The notes under the pieces: model-generated | Told to the model about the DNA's origin: nothing | The model's input: only the letters and a program-made list of their open reading frames with translations | The model's database searches: none | Translations under genes and position numbers: made by a program | Assembly: GCA_963821025.1 (NCBI GenBank) | Contig: CAWGCG010000004.1 | Location: forward strand, 62,001-126,000 | Length of the DNA stretch: 64,000 nt | Direction: 5' to 3' | Source of the DNA: WHSW01 sp963821025 | Lineage (GTDB): Bacteria > Actinomycetota > Thermoleophilia > Solirubrobacterales > 70-9 | Part shown: piece after piece, positions 1-9,075 of the stretch | Position numbering within the stretch: the first letter of the stretch is position 1 | Layout: each line of letters begins with the position of its first letter

Positions 1-1
1 C

Positions 2-91
2 TTCCGCGACATGTGCGTCGGCGGCTACATCGCCGACCTGATCGCCACCCTCGGGATGCTCGACCCGATCCTCGGCGGGATCGACCGATGA
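2..91 (+). CDS. nuoD: NADH-quinone oxidoreductase subunit D, 3' end only
   Basis: Last 29 codons of a gene entering from the left edge. The reading frame from base 2 ends in ADLIATLGMLDPILGGIDR, which matches the conserved C-terminus of the 49-kDa/NuoD subunit of complex I (family ending ...DPV-GEVDR). NuoD forms part of the quinone-binding site with NuoH and NuoB. The stop TGA (89-91) overlaps the nuoE ATG, so the two are translationally coupled. The rest of nuoD and nuoA-C should lie just outside the window. Confidence 0.85.
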   Translation, partial: FRDMCVGGYIADLIATLGMLDPILGGIDR

Positions 92-810
92 GCGGGCCCG
101 GCGAGATCCGCGAGCCTGAGCACCTGCTGCGCCCGACCGACGAGCTCACCGCGCCCGAGCGCCGGGAGCTGATCGCCTCGATGCGCCCCGAGGACGCCGA
201 AGGGGTGCCCGAGCTGCACGCCGTCGACGTTCCGGCGGAATTGCGCGAGCAGATCGAGACCTCGATGGCGAAGTACCCGCAGCTGCGCTCGGCGGCGATC
301 CCGGCGCTGTGGGCGGTCCAGCGCCACTACGGCTGGTGCTCACCCGACGGTGTCCGCCAAGCGGCGGCCGTGATGGGCGTGACCCCGGCCTACCTGCAGG
401 CCGTCGCGACCTTCTACGACCTGTTCGCGACCTCGCCGGTCGGCCGCCACCGCGTGCTCGTCTGCCACAACATCTCCTGCTGGATGAACGGCGCCGACGC
501 GCTGCTCGAGGCATTCTGCGAGGCCGCCGGCGCGGATCATCACGACGCCCTCCACAACGGCGCCAGCTCCGCCGACGGCGAGTTCTTCGTCAAGGGCTTC
601 GAGTGCCTGGGCGCCTGCGACATCGCTCCGATGGCGTCGATCGACGCGCGCTACTACGGCCCGCTCGACGCCGCTGACGCGCTCGCTGCGATCGAGGCGC
701 TGCGCTCCGGCACTGAGCCGCTCGCCGGCAAGGCGGTCATCGATCGCAGGGCCGCGGGCGGGCCGGAGCCGCCGCCCGATGAACGGGTGGCGCAAGTCGA
801 GCATGAGTAG
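88..810 (+). CDS. nuoE: NADH-quinone oxidoreductase subunit E (24 kDa, 2Fe-2S)
   Basis: Complex I peripheral-arm subunit that, with NuoF and NuoG, forms the NADH dehydrogenase module. The 240-residue product carries the thioredoxin-like 2Fe-2S domain with the four expected ligands: Cys126 and Cys131 (CHNISC) and Cys173 and Cys177 (CLGAC), spaced as in the N1a cluster. The ATG at 88 was chosen because it overlaps the nuoD stop in an ATGA and removes an upstream arginine-rich stretch. About 50 N-terminal residues precede the usual family start and about 30 trail the domain. Both extensions are charged and probably disordered. Confidence 0.95.
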   Translation: MSGPGEIREPEHLLRPTDELTAPERRELIASMRPEDAEGVPELHAVDVPAELREQIETSMAKYPQLRSAAIPALWAVQRHYGWCSPDGVRQAAAVMGVTPAYLQAVATFYDLFATSPVGRHRVLVCHNISCWMNGADALLEAFCEAAGADHHDALHNGASSADGEFFVKGFECLGACDIAPMASIDARYYGPLDAADALAAIEALRSGTEPLAGKAVIDRRAAGGPEPPPDERVAQVEHE

Positions 811-815
811 GGCCG

Positions 816-2144
816 ATGCCTGAGACCCGCATGCTCTTCCGCGACATCGACTCGCCGAAGCTGGCGAGCATCGACGGTTATCGCGAGCTCGGCGGCTACC
901 GGGTGCTCGAGCATGCCTTTCGCCAGCTCGACCCCGACGAGCTGCTCAGCTCGCTCGAGGACTCGGGGCTGCGCGGGCGCGGAGGCGCCGGCTTCTCGAT
1001 GGGAAAGAAGGGCTCCTTCCTGCCCCGCGGCGAGATGGAGAAGTACCTGTGCTGCAACGCCGACGAGTCCGAGCCGGGAGCGTTCAAGGACCGCGAGCTG
1101 ATGACCAAGAACCCCCATCAGCTGATCGAGGGCTGCGCGATCGCGGCGCTCGCCGTCGGCGCCACCTATGCCTTCGTCTTCATCCGGGGCGAGTACTGGG
1201 AGGTCGCCGACATCCTCGATCGCGCTGTCGAGGATGCCTACGAGGGGGGCTATCTCGGGACCAACATCCTCGACACCGGCCGCCGAGTCGAGCTCGTCAT
1301 CCACCGCGGCGCCGGCGCCTACATCTGCGGCGAGGAGACGGCGCTGCTCGACGCGCTCGAGGGCAAGCGGGGAAACCCCCGGCTGAAGCCGCCGTTCCCG
1401 GCGATCGAGGGGCTCTACGGCGGTCCGACCCTGATCAACAACGTCGAGACGCTCTCCAACGTTCCTCACATCGTCAGCAACGGCGCCGAGTGGTTCACCC
1501 GTTTCGGCACCGAGCAGTCGCCGGGCACCAAGGTGGTCTCAGTCTCGGGCTGCGTGCAGCGGCCCGGCAACTACGAGATCGAGCTCGGGATCCCCTCGCG
1601 CGAGCTCATCTACGACCTCGCAGGCGGGCCGCCCGAGGGGCGCGCGGTCAAGGCATGGTTTCCGGGGGGCTCCTCGGCGCCGGTGCTGACCGAGGCCGAT
1701 CTCGACCTCCCCTACAGCTTCGAGGCGCTCGCCGAAGCGGGCTCGATGCTCGGCTCGGGATCGATCATCGTCGCCGACGACTCGGTCTCGATTCCCGAGC
1801 TGGCGCTGCGCACGGCGCGCTTTTATCACCACGAGTCCTGCGGCAAGTGCACCCCCTGTCGCGAGGGCACCAACTGGACGGTGAAGATGCTCGAGCGGAT
1901 CACCCGGGGCGAGGCGACGCCGATGGACCTCGACATCATCGTCTCGGTGCAGGAGAACATCATCGGCCACTGTCTCTGCGTGCTCGGCGACTCGATGGCG
2001 ATGCCGGTCGGGGCGATGGTGAAGAAGTTCCGCCCCGAGTTCGAGCAGGCGATCGAGGCCGCCCGCGCCAACGGTGATCGTCCGGGCGAGCTCGACCATT
2101 CCTCGATCGATCAGCCGCTGACCACCGGGGCCGAGGTCGCGTGA
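816..2144 (+). CDS. nuoF: NADH-quinone oxidoreductase subunit F (51 kDa, FMN, NADH-binding)
   Basis: Catalytic NADH-oxidising subunit of complex I; it binds FMN and the N3 4Fe-4S cluster. Of 442 residues, the glycine-rich nucleotide loop GRGGAGF lies at 54-60, the FMN/NADH segment with ICGEETALL follows, and the cluster ligands are CGKCTPC (Cys342, 345, 348) with a fourth Cys in the CLCVLGD segment near residue 388. Length is normal for the family. The gene starts 5 nt after nuoE and overlaps nuoG by 4 nt, so E-F-G are a tightly coupled unit. Confidence 0.97.
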   Translation: MPETRMLFRDIDSPKLASIDGYRELGGYRVLEHAFRQLDPDELLSSLEDSGLRGRGGAGFSMGKKGSFLPRGEMEKYLCCNADESEPGAFKDRELMTKNPHQLIEGCAIAALAVGATYAFVFIRGEYWEVADILDRAVEDAYEGGYLGTNILDTGRRVELVIHRGAGAYICGEETALLDALEGKRGNPRLKPPFPAIEGLYGGPTLINNVETLSNVPHIVSNGAEWFTRFGTEQSPGTKVVSVSGCVQRPGNYEIELGIPSRELIYDLAGGPPEGRAVKAWFPGGSSAPVLTEADLDLPYSFEALAEAGSMLGSGSIIVADDSVSIPELALRTARFYHHESCGKCTPCREGTNWTVKMLERITRGEATPMDLDIIVSVQENIIGHCLCVLGDSMAMPVGAMVKKFRPEFEQAIEAARANGDRPGELDHSSIDQPLTTGAEVA

Positions 2145-4603
2145 GCCCCGAGGCGAATCTGATCACGCTCGTCGTCGACGGGGTCGAGGTGCAGGCAAAC
2201 GAGGGCGAGATGCTGGTCGACGCGGCCAAGGGAGGGGACGTCGAGATCCCGGTGTTCTGCTACGAGCCGAAGCTCGGCGGGCCCGTCGGCGCCTGTCGCA
2301 TGTGCCTGGTGGAGATCGAGGGGATCCCGAAGCTGCAGACCGCCTGCTCGACACCGGTTCGCGACGGGATGGTCGTCTACACGCAGACCGATCGCGTCTC
2401 GGAGGCGCAGCGCTCGGTGGTCGAGTTCCTGTTGGTCAACCACCCGCTCGACTGCCCGGTCTGCGACAAGGGCGGCGAGTGCCCACTGCAGGACATTGCG
2501 ATGGGCTGGGGGCCGGGCCGCAGTCGCTACACCGATCCCAAGCGCCACTTCCGCAAGCCGGTGCCGCTGTCGCCGCTGGTGCGCATCGACCGCGAGCGCT
2601 GCATCCTTTGCTACCGCTGCGTGCGCTTCTCCCAGGAGGTCTCCGAGGACGAGCAGCTGCAGCTGCTCGAGCGGGGCGCCCAGAGCTACGTCGGCACCTT
2701 CGACGATCACCCCTACATCGCCCCCTTCCACGGCAACATCACCGAGCTGTGCCCGGTCGGGGCGCTGACCTCGGAGGCCTACCGCTTCCGAGCCCGCCCC
2801 TGGGACATCGAGGACTCGGGCTCGATCTGCACCCTCTGCCCGAGCCAATGCAACGTCAAGTTCACGGTTCGCGACGAGCGCGTGGCGCGGGTGCTGGCAC
2901 GCGACAACCACGAGGTGGACAACGGCTGGCTCTGTGACAAGGGCCGCTTCGGCTTCCAGATGGCGAATGTCGAGGAACGGATCACCGCCCCGAGGGTCGG
3001 CGGCGCCCGAGTCGGCTGGGAGGCGGCGCTCGAGGCGACCGCCGAGCGCCTGCGCACGGCCGGGGAGCGCACTGCGGCGATCGTCGGCGGCCAGGCCTCC
3101 AACGAGGAGGGCTACCTGGTCCAGCGGATCGTCAGGCGGGCGCTCGGCTCGGCCGATGTGAGCTCGAGCGACGAGCTCGGGGCGGGCCCGCTACGCGCCC
3201 TGTCGGCCCCTGAGCTCGGGGCCGCGGTCGGCGATCTCGACGGCGCCGAGTCGATCCTCGTGGTCGGGGTCGACCCGCTCGAGACAATGCCGATCCTCGA
3301 CCTGCGCCTGCGAAAGGCCGTCCGCCACGGCGGCACCCGGCTGGTGATCGCCTCCGAGCGCCCGACCGCGCTTGACGGGGGGGCCGAGGAGACCGCCCGC
3401 TATGCCCCCGGCGACGCCGCGGCCTTCCTCACCGCGCTCGCCGCCGAGCTCAGCGAGGACCGTGCCCCAGCTGACCCCGGCACCCCCGGACGCGAAGCGG
3501 AGGCGCTGCCGGGCAGTTATTCAGCGGACGCGCTGCGAATCGCCGGCGAGCTGCGCCCGGGTGCGACCGTCGTCGTCTATGGCGAGCGAATCGGTCGCGG
3601 GGCGCACGGCGATCAGGCGCTGAGGGCGCTCGCGGATTGCGCCACCCACCTTCGCGCCGCGACCGCCGGCGCCGGGCTGATCGGCGTGCCCGACGGCGCC
3701 AACGCCCGCGGGCTGCGCGAGGTCGGCTGTCAGCCGGGGGCTGGGCCCGGGCTCGCGAACGCAGCGGCCGGGCGCGACCTCGATCAGATCAAGCGGGCCC
3801 TGATCGACGGTGAGCTCGAGGCGCTGATCCTGGTCCAGGTCGACCCCGTCCGCGAGCTGCCCGACGGTCCCGGCTGGGCCGAGGCCCTGCGCCGGGCACG
3901 AAGCGTGGTTGCGATCTCGAGCTTCGACGACGCCTCGACCGCCGCCGCCGACATCGTCTGGCCGGCCGAGGCCCACCCCGAGAAGGAGGGAACGGTCACC
4001 CATCCGGACGGGCGCCTGCAGCGGCTGCGCCCGGCCGTGCCGCGCCCCGACCAGGTCCGCGCGATCTGGCAGGCCCTGGTCGAGCTTGCGGCGCGACTCG
4101 GCGACGAGACCGAGATCGACTCCGCCCCCGAGGCGCTGGCCGCGATCGCCGCCGAGGTGCCGTTCTACGGCGGGATCAGCTCGGAGGAGATCGGCGGGCT
4201 CGGGGTGAGGTGGCAGGAGCGGGAGGCAGCTGGTGAGTTCGCCGCCGAAGGGCCGCAACCGGCAAGCAGCGGGGAGCCCGTAGAGATGGCGGACGGAGCC
4301 GGCGTGGGATTGCGGCTCGGCACGTATCGCGCCTTGTGGGCCGATCCGGTGACCGAGCACAACGCGGCGCTCGCTTTCTTGACCGCGCGCCAGACGGTCG
4401 AGCTCTCGCCCGGCGACGGGGCGAAGTTGGGGCTCGCCGACGGCGACGAGGTCGAGGTGCGCTCGAACGGCGCCGCGGTGCGGGCGCGGGTCGCGCTGCG
4501 CGAGCGCCTTCGCCCCGGTACGGCGTTCCTGATCGAAGGGACCGCGACCGACAACGCCAACGCCCTCGCCGGACTCGGCGCGGTCGAGGTGGTGAAGCCG
4601 TGA
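2141..4603 (+). CDS. nuoG: NADH-quinone oxidoreductase subunit G (75 kDa, Fe-S)
   Basis: Large Fe-S subunit of complex I, starting at a GTG that overlaps the nuoF stop. The N-terminus is the 2Fe-2S ferredoxin domain (CYEP...CRMC...C), followed by the N5 (CPVCDKGGEC) and N4 (CILCYRC...C) cluster regions. The additional motif C-x2-C-x3-C-x27-C, beginning CTLCPSQC about 230 residues in, supplies the off-pathway N7 cluster. N7 is retained in only part of the bacteria, for example E. coli and Thermus. The remainder is a molybdopterin-oxidoreductase-like domain and a C-terminal molydopterin-dinucleotide-binding-like barrel, together 820 residues. Confidence 0.96.
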   Translation: MSPEANLITLVVDGVEVQANEGEMLVDAAKGGDVEIPVFCYEPKLGGPVGACRMCLVEIEGIPKLQTACSTPVRDGMVVYTQTDRVSEAQRSVVEFLLVNHPLDCPVCDKGGECPLQDIAMGWGPGRSRYTDPKRHFRKPVPLSPLVRIDRERCILCYRCVRFSQEVSEDEQLQLLERGAQSYVGTFDDHPYIAPFHGNITELCPVGALTSEAYRFRARPWDIEDSGSICTLCPSQCNVKFTVRDERVARVLARDNHEVDNGWLCDKGRFGFQMANVEERITAPRVGGARVGWEAALEATAERLRTAGERTAAIVGGQASNEEGYLVQRIVRRALGSADVSSSDELGAGPLRALSAPELGAAVGDLDGAESILVVGVDPLETMPILDLRLRKAVRHGGTRLVIASERPTALDGGAEETARYAPGDAAAFLTALAAELSEDRAPADPGTPGREAEALPGSYSADALRIAGELRPGATVVVYGERIGRGAHGDQALRALADCATHLRAATAGAGLIGVPDGANARGLREVGCQPGAGPGLANAAAGRDLDQIKRALIDGELEALILVQVDPVRELPDGPGWAEALRRARSVVAISSFDDASTAAADIVWPAEAHPEKEGTVTHPDGRLQRLRPAVPRPDQVRAIWQALVELAARLGDETEIDSAPEALAAIAAEVPFYGGISSEEIGGLGVRWQEREAAGEFAAEGPQPASSGEPVEMADGAGVGLRLGTYRALWADPVTEHNAALAFLTARQTVELSPGDGAKLGLADGDEVEVRSNGAAVRARVALRERLRPGTAFLIEGTATDNANALAGLGAVEVVKP

Positions 4604-5607
4604 TCACGACGCCGCTGCTGGCCGAGGTCGGGTTCGCGGAGGCGACCTGGATCCTGATCGTCAAGTCGATCCTGATCTTCCTCGGGGTATTCATGATCGT
4701 TCCGGTGCTGACCGTGGTCGAACGCAAGCTGATCGGCCGCTTTCAAAACCGCTACGGCCCCAACCGGGTGGGCCCGGTCGGCCTCGCCCAACCGGTGGCC
4801 GACATCCTCAAGCTGGTCGGCAAGCAGGTGTTCCGCCCCGACGCAGCGATCCCCTTCCTCTATGCGATCGGCCCCGCGCTGGTGATCTTCTCGGGGATCA
4901 CGACGATCGCGATCCTGCCCTTCGGCGACGTCAAGAACGGAGTCGGCTTCTACGGCATCGACGTCCCGATCGGGGTTCTCTACTTCTTCGCATTCGGCTC
5001 GCTCGCCTTCTATGGGCTGCTGCTCTCGGGCTGGTCCTCGGGCTCCAAGTACAGCTTCCTGGGGGCGATGCGGTCTGCCGCCCAGCTGATCTCCTACGAG
5101 ATCTCGATGGGCCTGGCGCTGCTCGGCGCGATCATGATGGCGGGTTCGCTGTCGCTCGTCTCGATCGTCGATGCCCAGGGCTCGATCTGGTACGTGATCC
5201 CGCAGTTCGTCGGCTTCTTGATCTTCATGGTCGCCGGGTTCGCCGAGACCAATCGGGCCCCGTTCGACCTCCCCGAAGCCGACGCCGAGCTGGTCCAGGG
5301 CTTCCAGACCGAGTACGGCGGCACCCGGTTCGCCTCCTTCTTGCTCGCCGAGTACCTGGAGATGTTCGTGGTCTCGGGGATCGCCGCCGCCTTTTTCCTC
5401 GGCGGCTGGATGGGACCGGGGCCGGGATGGCTCGACCCGGTCTGGATGGTCGCCAAGATCCTCGCGCTGATCCTCGTCTTCATCTGGGTCAGGGCGACCC
5501 TGCCGCGGCTGCGATACGACCAGCTGATGAGCCTCGGCTGGAAGGTGCTGTTGCCGCTGGCGACCCTGAACGTGTTGGTGACCGCGGTCTTGGTAGTGGT
5601 CACGTGA
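4600..5607 (+). CDS. nuoH: NADH-quinone oxidoreductase subunit H (ND1)
   Basis: Membrane subunit of complex I that builds most of the quinone chamber. The 335-residue product has about eight hydrophobic helices and the hallmark segments ERKLIGRFQNRYGPNRVGP near the N-terminus and AETNRAPFDLPEADAELV in the long acidic loop. The GTG start at 4600 overlaps the nuoG stop (GTGA). The frame stays open upstream, but that part is arginine-rich and overlaps nuoG. Length and motifs are normal. Confidence 0.96.
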   Translation: MITTPLLAEVGFAEATWILIVKSILIFLGVFMIVPVLTVVERKLIGRFQNRYGPNRVGPVGLAQPVADILKLVGKQVFRPDAAIPFLYAIGPALVIFSGITTIAILPFGDVKNGVGFYGIDVPIGVLYFFAFGSLAFYGLLLSGWSSGSKYSFLGAMRSAAQLISYEISMGLALLGAIMMAGSLSLVSIVDAQGSIWYVIPQFVGFLIFMVAGFAETNRAPFDLPEADAELVQGFQTEYGGTRFASFLLAEYLEMFVVSGIAAAFFLGGWMGPGPGWLDPVWMVAKILALILVFIWVRATLPRLRYDQLMSLGWKVLLPLATLNVLVTAVLVVVT

Positions 5608-5614
5608 GCCAGGT

Positions 5615-6175
5615 ATGAGCGAAGCCCACGACAACACCGAGTTTCCGTACCTGAGCCCCGACGACGTGGTTTCGGTTCAGCGCGGGCCAGAGCCCGGTGG
5701 CGCCGGCGGCGCCTATCGCGCCTTCGGCGAGACCCTGCGCGGCCTGAAGACGACGATGGCGCGGCTGTTCGAGGGCCCGGCGACGATCCAGTACCCGGAG
5801 GAGAAGACGCCGGTTTACCCGCGCTTTCGCGGGCGCCACAAGCTGCACAAGTTCGAGGACACCGGGCTCGAGAAGTGCGTCGGCTGCTCGCTCTGCGCCG
5901 CCGCCTGCCCGGCGGAGTGCATCCGGGTGGTCGCCGCCGAGAACGATCCCGCCGATCGCGTCTCCGCCGGCGAGCGCTACGCCGCGGTCTATGAGATCAA
6001 CCTCTCGCGCTGCATCTTCTGCGGCTACTGCGAGGTCGCCTGTCCCTTCGATGCGATCACGATGGGCCACGAGTACGAGATGGCCGACTACAACCGCGGC
6101 GATCTGATCTTCACCAAGGAGATGCTGCTTGCCGAGTCGATCGAGCGCACCCCGCTGCGACGCGAAGGGGAGTGA
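5615..6175 (+). CDS. nuoI: NADH-quinone oxidoreductase subunit I (two 4Fe-4S)
   Basis: Ferredoxin-like subunit carrying clusters N6a and N6b, which pass electrons to N2 in NuoB. The two CxxCxxCxxxCP motifs are intact: CVGCSLCAAACP and CIFCGYCEVACP. At 186 residues the protein has a roughly 60-residue N-terminal lead before the RFRGRH segment, which is common in actinobacteria. It starts 7 nt after nuoH. A 63-nt spacer separates it from nuoJ, the largest gap within this operon. Confidence 0.96.
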   Translation: MSEAHDNTEFPYLSPDDVVSVQRGPEPGGAGGAYRAFGETLRGLKTTMARLFEGPATIQYPEEKTPVYPRFRGRHKLHKFEDTGLEKCVGCSLCAAACPAECIRVVAAENDPADRVSAGERYAAVYEINLSRCIFCGYCEVACPFDAITMGHEYEMADYNRGDLIFTKEMLLAESIERTPLRREGE

Positions 6176-6238
6176 GGTGGGCGAGCCGAGCGCCCTCGCG
6201 ACCGTTGAGCTGACCGCCCTGGACTGCGAGAGCCGGTA

Positions 6239-6754
6239 GTGGTCGCGGTCGCCTTCTTCGTCGGCGCGATCGGCGCCCTCGGGGGGGCGGTGGCGGTGAT
6301 CGCCCTGCGCAACCCGTTCTACAGCGTGCTGGCGCTGATCGTCCACCTGATCTCGCTCGCCGGGCTCTTCCTGCTGCTCTACGCGGAGTTCATCGCCGCC
6401 GCTCAGATCGTCGTCTACGCCGGCGCGGTGATGGTCCTCTATCTGTTCGTGACGGCCTATGTGGGCGGGGTCGAGGAGTCGATCTGGGAGCCGATCCCGG
6501 GTCAGCGCCTGCTCGCCCCCTTGCTCGCCACGGCGCTCTTCGTCGAGGTCTCGATCGCGGTGATCGGCACCGCTCTGAAGTCGATCGACTCCGAGGGGCC
6601 GACGATCGGCGCCGGATTCGGCTCGCCCGGGTCGATCGGGACGCTGTTGCTGGAGCGCTTCCTGATCGCCTTCGAGGCCGCCTCGATGCTGCTCTTGATC
6701 GCGGCGGTCGGAGCGATCGTGCTCGCCGGGCGCAAGCACGAGCAGGAGACCTGA
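6239..6754 (+). CDS. nuoJ: NADH-quinone oxidoreductase subunit J (ND6)
   Basis: Small membrane subunit of complex I, 171 residues with five predicted helices. The conserved stretch LRNPFYSVLALIVHLISLAGLFLLLYAEF and the pi-bulge helix following AAAQIVVYAGAVMVLYLFV identify the family. The GTG at 6239 is the best start because the family signature begins within ten residues of it. A CTG slightly upstream (6224) cannot be excluded. The stop shares one base with the nuoK ATG. Confidence 0.93.
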   Translation: MVAVAFFVGAIGALGGAVAVIALRNPFYSVLALIVHLISLAGLFLLLYAEFIAAAQIVVYAGAVMVLYLFVTAYVGGVEESIWEPIPGQRLLAPLLATALFVEVSIAVIGTALKSIDSEGPTIGAGFGSPGSIGTLLLERFLIAFEAASMLLLIAAVGAIVLAGRKHEQET

Positions 6755-7053
6755 TGGACGTCACCTGGTATCTCGTCCTGAGCGCGTTGCTGTTCGCCGT
6801 CGGCGCCGGCGGGGTCCTGCTGCGGCGCAGCCCGCTGGTGATCCTGCTCTGTCTCGAGTTGATGCTGAACGCGGGCAACCTGGCCCTGGTCGCCTTCTCG
6901 CGCTCGGCCGGTAACGAGGAGGGTCAGGTCTTCGCGCTCGTCGTCATGGTCGTCGCCGCCTGCGAGGTGGTCGTCGGCCTGGGCCTGATCGTCGCGATCT
7001 TCCGCCGCCGGATCCCGCTCAACGTGGACGAGATTCGCGAGCTGCGCGGATGA
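6754..7053 (+). CDS. nuoK: NADH-quinone oxidoreductase subunit K (ND4L)
   Basis: Three-helix membrane subunit of the proton-translocation relay. The 99-residue length is typical. Conserved glutamates sit in membrane segments (LCLELMLNAGNLALVAFS and a second Glu in AACEVVVGLGL). The ATG uses the last A of the nuoJ stop, and the gene's own stop overlaps nuoL by 4 nt. Confidence 0.95.
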   Translation: MDVTWYLVLSALLFAVGAGGVLLRRSPLVILLCLELMLNAGNLALVAFSRSAGNEEGQVFALVVMVVAACEVVVGLGLIVAIFRRRIPLNVDEIRELRG

Positions 7054-9056
7054 GCGCGACGACCTACGGCTGGCTGGTCCTGCTCTTCCCGCTGCTCGGC
7101 AGCATGGTGATCGCGTTCGGCTTCAGGGTGCTCTCGGCGCGGGTCGCCGGGATCATCGGCACGCTCGCGATCGCGCTCGCCTTCTGCGCCTCGCTCGGCG
7201 CCCTGTTGATGCTCCTCGACCAACCGGTCGCTGCGCGCCAGCTGACCGACTCGCTCTGGGAATACGCCTCCGCCGCGGGGCTCGAGATCCAGATGTCGAT
7301 CCTGGTCGACCCCCTGTCGGTGTTCATGTGCCTGGTGGTCACCGGGGTCTCGACCCTGATCCATCTCTACTCGTTCGCCTATATGCGCGGTGACGCGGGG
7401 TACCGGCGCTTTTTCAGCTACCTCAACTTCTTCGTCTTCTCGATGCTGCTGTTGGTCTTGGCGGGCAACTTCGTCCTCCTGATCGTCGGCTGGGCCTTCG
7501 TCGGCTTTGCCTCCTACGCGCTGATCTCCTACTGGTACCGGCGAGACACCGCGACCAAGGCCGGGATGAAGGCCTTCGTCATCAACGTCGTCGGGGACGT
7601 CGGCCTGGTGCTCGCCGCCTTCTTCATCTTCCGCGAGCTCGGCACCTTCGACTACCTCGCCTCATTCGATGCCGCGCGCGAGACCTTCTCGGCGAACCAG
7701 GGAGTGGTGGTCGCGATCTGCTGCCTGCTCTTGGTCGGCGCCTTTGCCAAGTCGGCGCAGGTCCCGTTCCATACCTGGTTGCCCGACGCGATGGAGGGGC
7801 CGACGCCGGTCTCGGCGCTGATCCATGCGGCGACGATGGTCACCGCCGGCGTCTATTTGATCGCGCGCATGTTCCCGCTCTTCGAGCTGGCCCCGACCGC
7901 GGCCGACATCGGCGCCTTCGTCGGCCTTGCGACCCTTCTGATCGCCGCGACGATCGCGCTCGCCGTCACCGATCTGAAGCGGATCATCGCCTACTCGACC
8001 ATGAGCCAGATCGGCTACATGATCATGGGGGTCTCGATCGGCGCCTACGCGGGCGGCCTGTTCATGCTGATGGCCCACGCATTCTTCAAGGCGCTCTTGT
8101 TCATGGCGGCCGGATCGGTGATCTCGGCGATGGCCAACAACCAGGACATCGACCGGATGAGTGGCTTTCGCCGGGCGCTGCCATTCACCTCGGGGCTGTT
8201 GCTGGTCGGCTGCCTGGCGCTGGCGGCGTTTCCGGGAACCTCGGGGTTCTTCTCCAAGGACGAGATCCTCGCCTTCGCCGACAATCGAGGCGGGATCTAC
8301 CTGATCTTCGGGATCGGCGGCTACGTCGGCGCGGTGCTCACCGCCTTCTATGCGTTTCGGATCGGCTTCAGGGTCGTCGCCGGACCGCCGTGCGAGGAGG
8401 CTCGGGAGCTCGAGCAGGGGCACCTCCACCACGCGCCGCCGACGAATCCGCAGACGGGGGAGGCCGAGGACACCGACGTCGGTTTCCCGGCCGAGGAGCA
8501 CCACATCGCCGAGCGCGAGTGGCCGATGAGGGTGGCGATGGGAATGCTCGGGATTGGCGCGCTGCTCGCCGGGCTGATCCAGGTGCCGGGCGTCGACGAT
8601 CTCGTAACCACCTTTCTCGAGGGGACCTTCGAGGACTCGGCGCTCTATGCGGCCGAGCCGTCGACGGCGAACGCGTGGATCGGCCTGGCGATCGGTGGAG
8701 CGATTGCGATCGCCGGGATCGCGCTGGCCTACCTCTGCTACGTCGCCCGCCCCGGGATCACCGTGCGACTGGCCGAGCGTTTCCGTCGCACCCACAAGTT
8801 CCTGATCAACAAGTGGTACTTCGACGAGCTCCAGGACGCGCTCATATATCGGCCGGTGCTGGCGATCGGCCGATTCGCCAACTCGGTCTTCGAGCGCGTG
8901 GTGGTTCAGGGGATCGTCGAGGGCGCCAGCGGGGTGGTCAAGGGCGCGGGCGCCGTCGTCCGTGGCGCCCAGTCGGGCTTCGTCCGCGCCTACGCACTGC
9001 TGCTCGTCGGCGGCTTCGCAGCGCTGGGGATCTATTTCTTGGTGGTGTCGAGTTGA
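7050..9056 (+). CDS. nuoL: NADH-quinone oxidoreductase subunit L (ND5, antiporter-like)
   Basis: Distal antiporter-like subunit of complex I, 668 residues with about 16 membrane helices. The proton-channel core shows the Mrp-like signature (KSAQVPFHTWLPDAMEGPTPVSALIHAATMVTAGVYL) and the following DLKRIIAYSTMSQIGYM segment. The hydrophilic loop around residues 450-490 is rich in Glu and His. The C-terminal region holds the lateral helix (FLINKWYFDELQDALIYRP) that runs along NuoM and NuoN. It starts at an ATG overlapping nuoK. Confidence 0.96.
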   Translation: MSATTYGWLVLLFPLLGSMVIAFGFRVLSARVAGIIGTLAIALAFCASLGALLMLLDQPVAARQLTDSLWEYASAAGLEIQMSILVDPLSVFMCLVVTGVSTLIHLYSFAYMRGDAGYRRFFSYLNFFVFSMLLLVLAGNFVLLIVGWAFVGFASYALISYWYRRDTATKAGMKAFVINVVGDVGLVLAAFFIFRELGTFDYLASFDAARETFSANQGVVVAICCLLLVGAFAKSAQVPFHTWLPDAMEGPTPVSALIHAATMVTAGVYLIARMFPLFELAPTAADIGAFVGLATLLIAATIALAVTDLKRIIAYSTMSQIGYMIMGVSIGAYAGGLFMLMAHAFFKALLFMAAGSVISAMANNQDIDRMSGFRRALPFTSGLLLVGCLALAAFPGTSGFFSKDEILAFADNRGGIYLIFGIGGYVGAVLTAFYAFRIGFRVVAGPPCEEARELEQGHLHHAPPTNPQTGEAEDTDVGFPAEEHHIAEREWPMRVAMGMLGIGALLAGLIQVPGVDDLVTTFLEGTFEDSALYAAEPSTANAWIGLAIGGAIAIAGIALAYLCYVARPGITVRLAERFRRTHKFLINKWYFDELQDALIYRPVLAIGRFANSVFERVVVQGIVEGASGVVKGAGAVVRGAQSGFVRAYALLLVGGFAALGIYFLVVSS

Positions 9057-9075
9057 TCAGCACCGGTGAGGCCCG

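Noticed and set aside
4165..5637. Leftward 490-codon open frame across nuoG/nuoH
   Set aside because: Composition is Asp/Arg/Glu/Gln-rich low complexity typical of antisense to membrane-protein genes; nuoH motifs on the plus strand are unambiguous.
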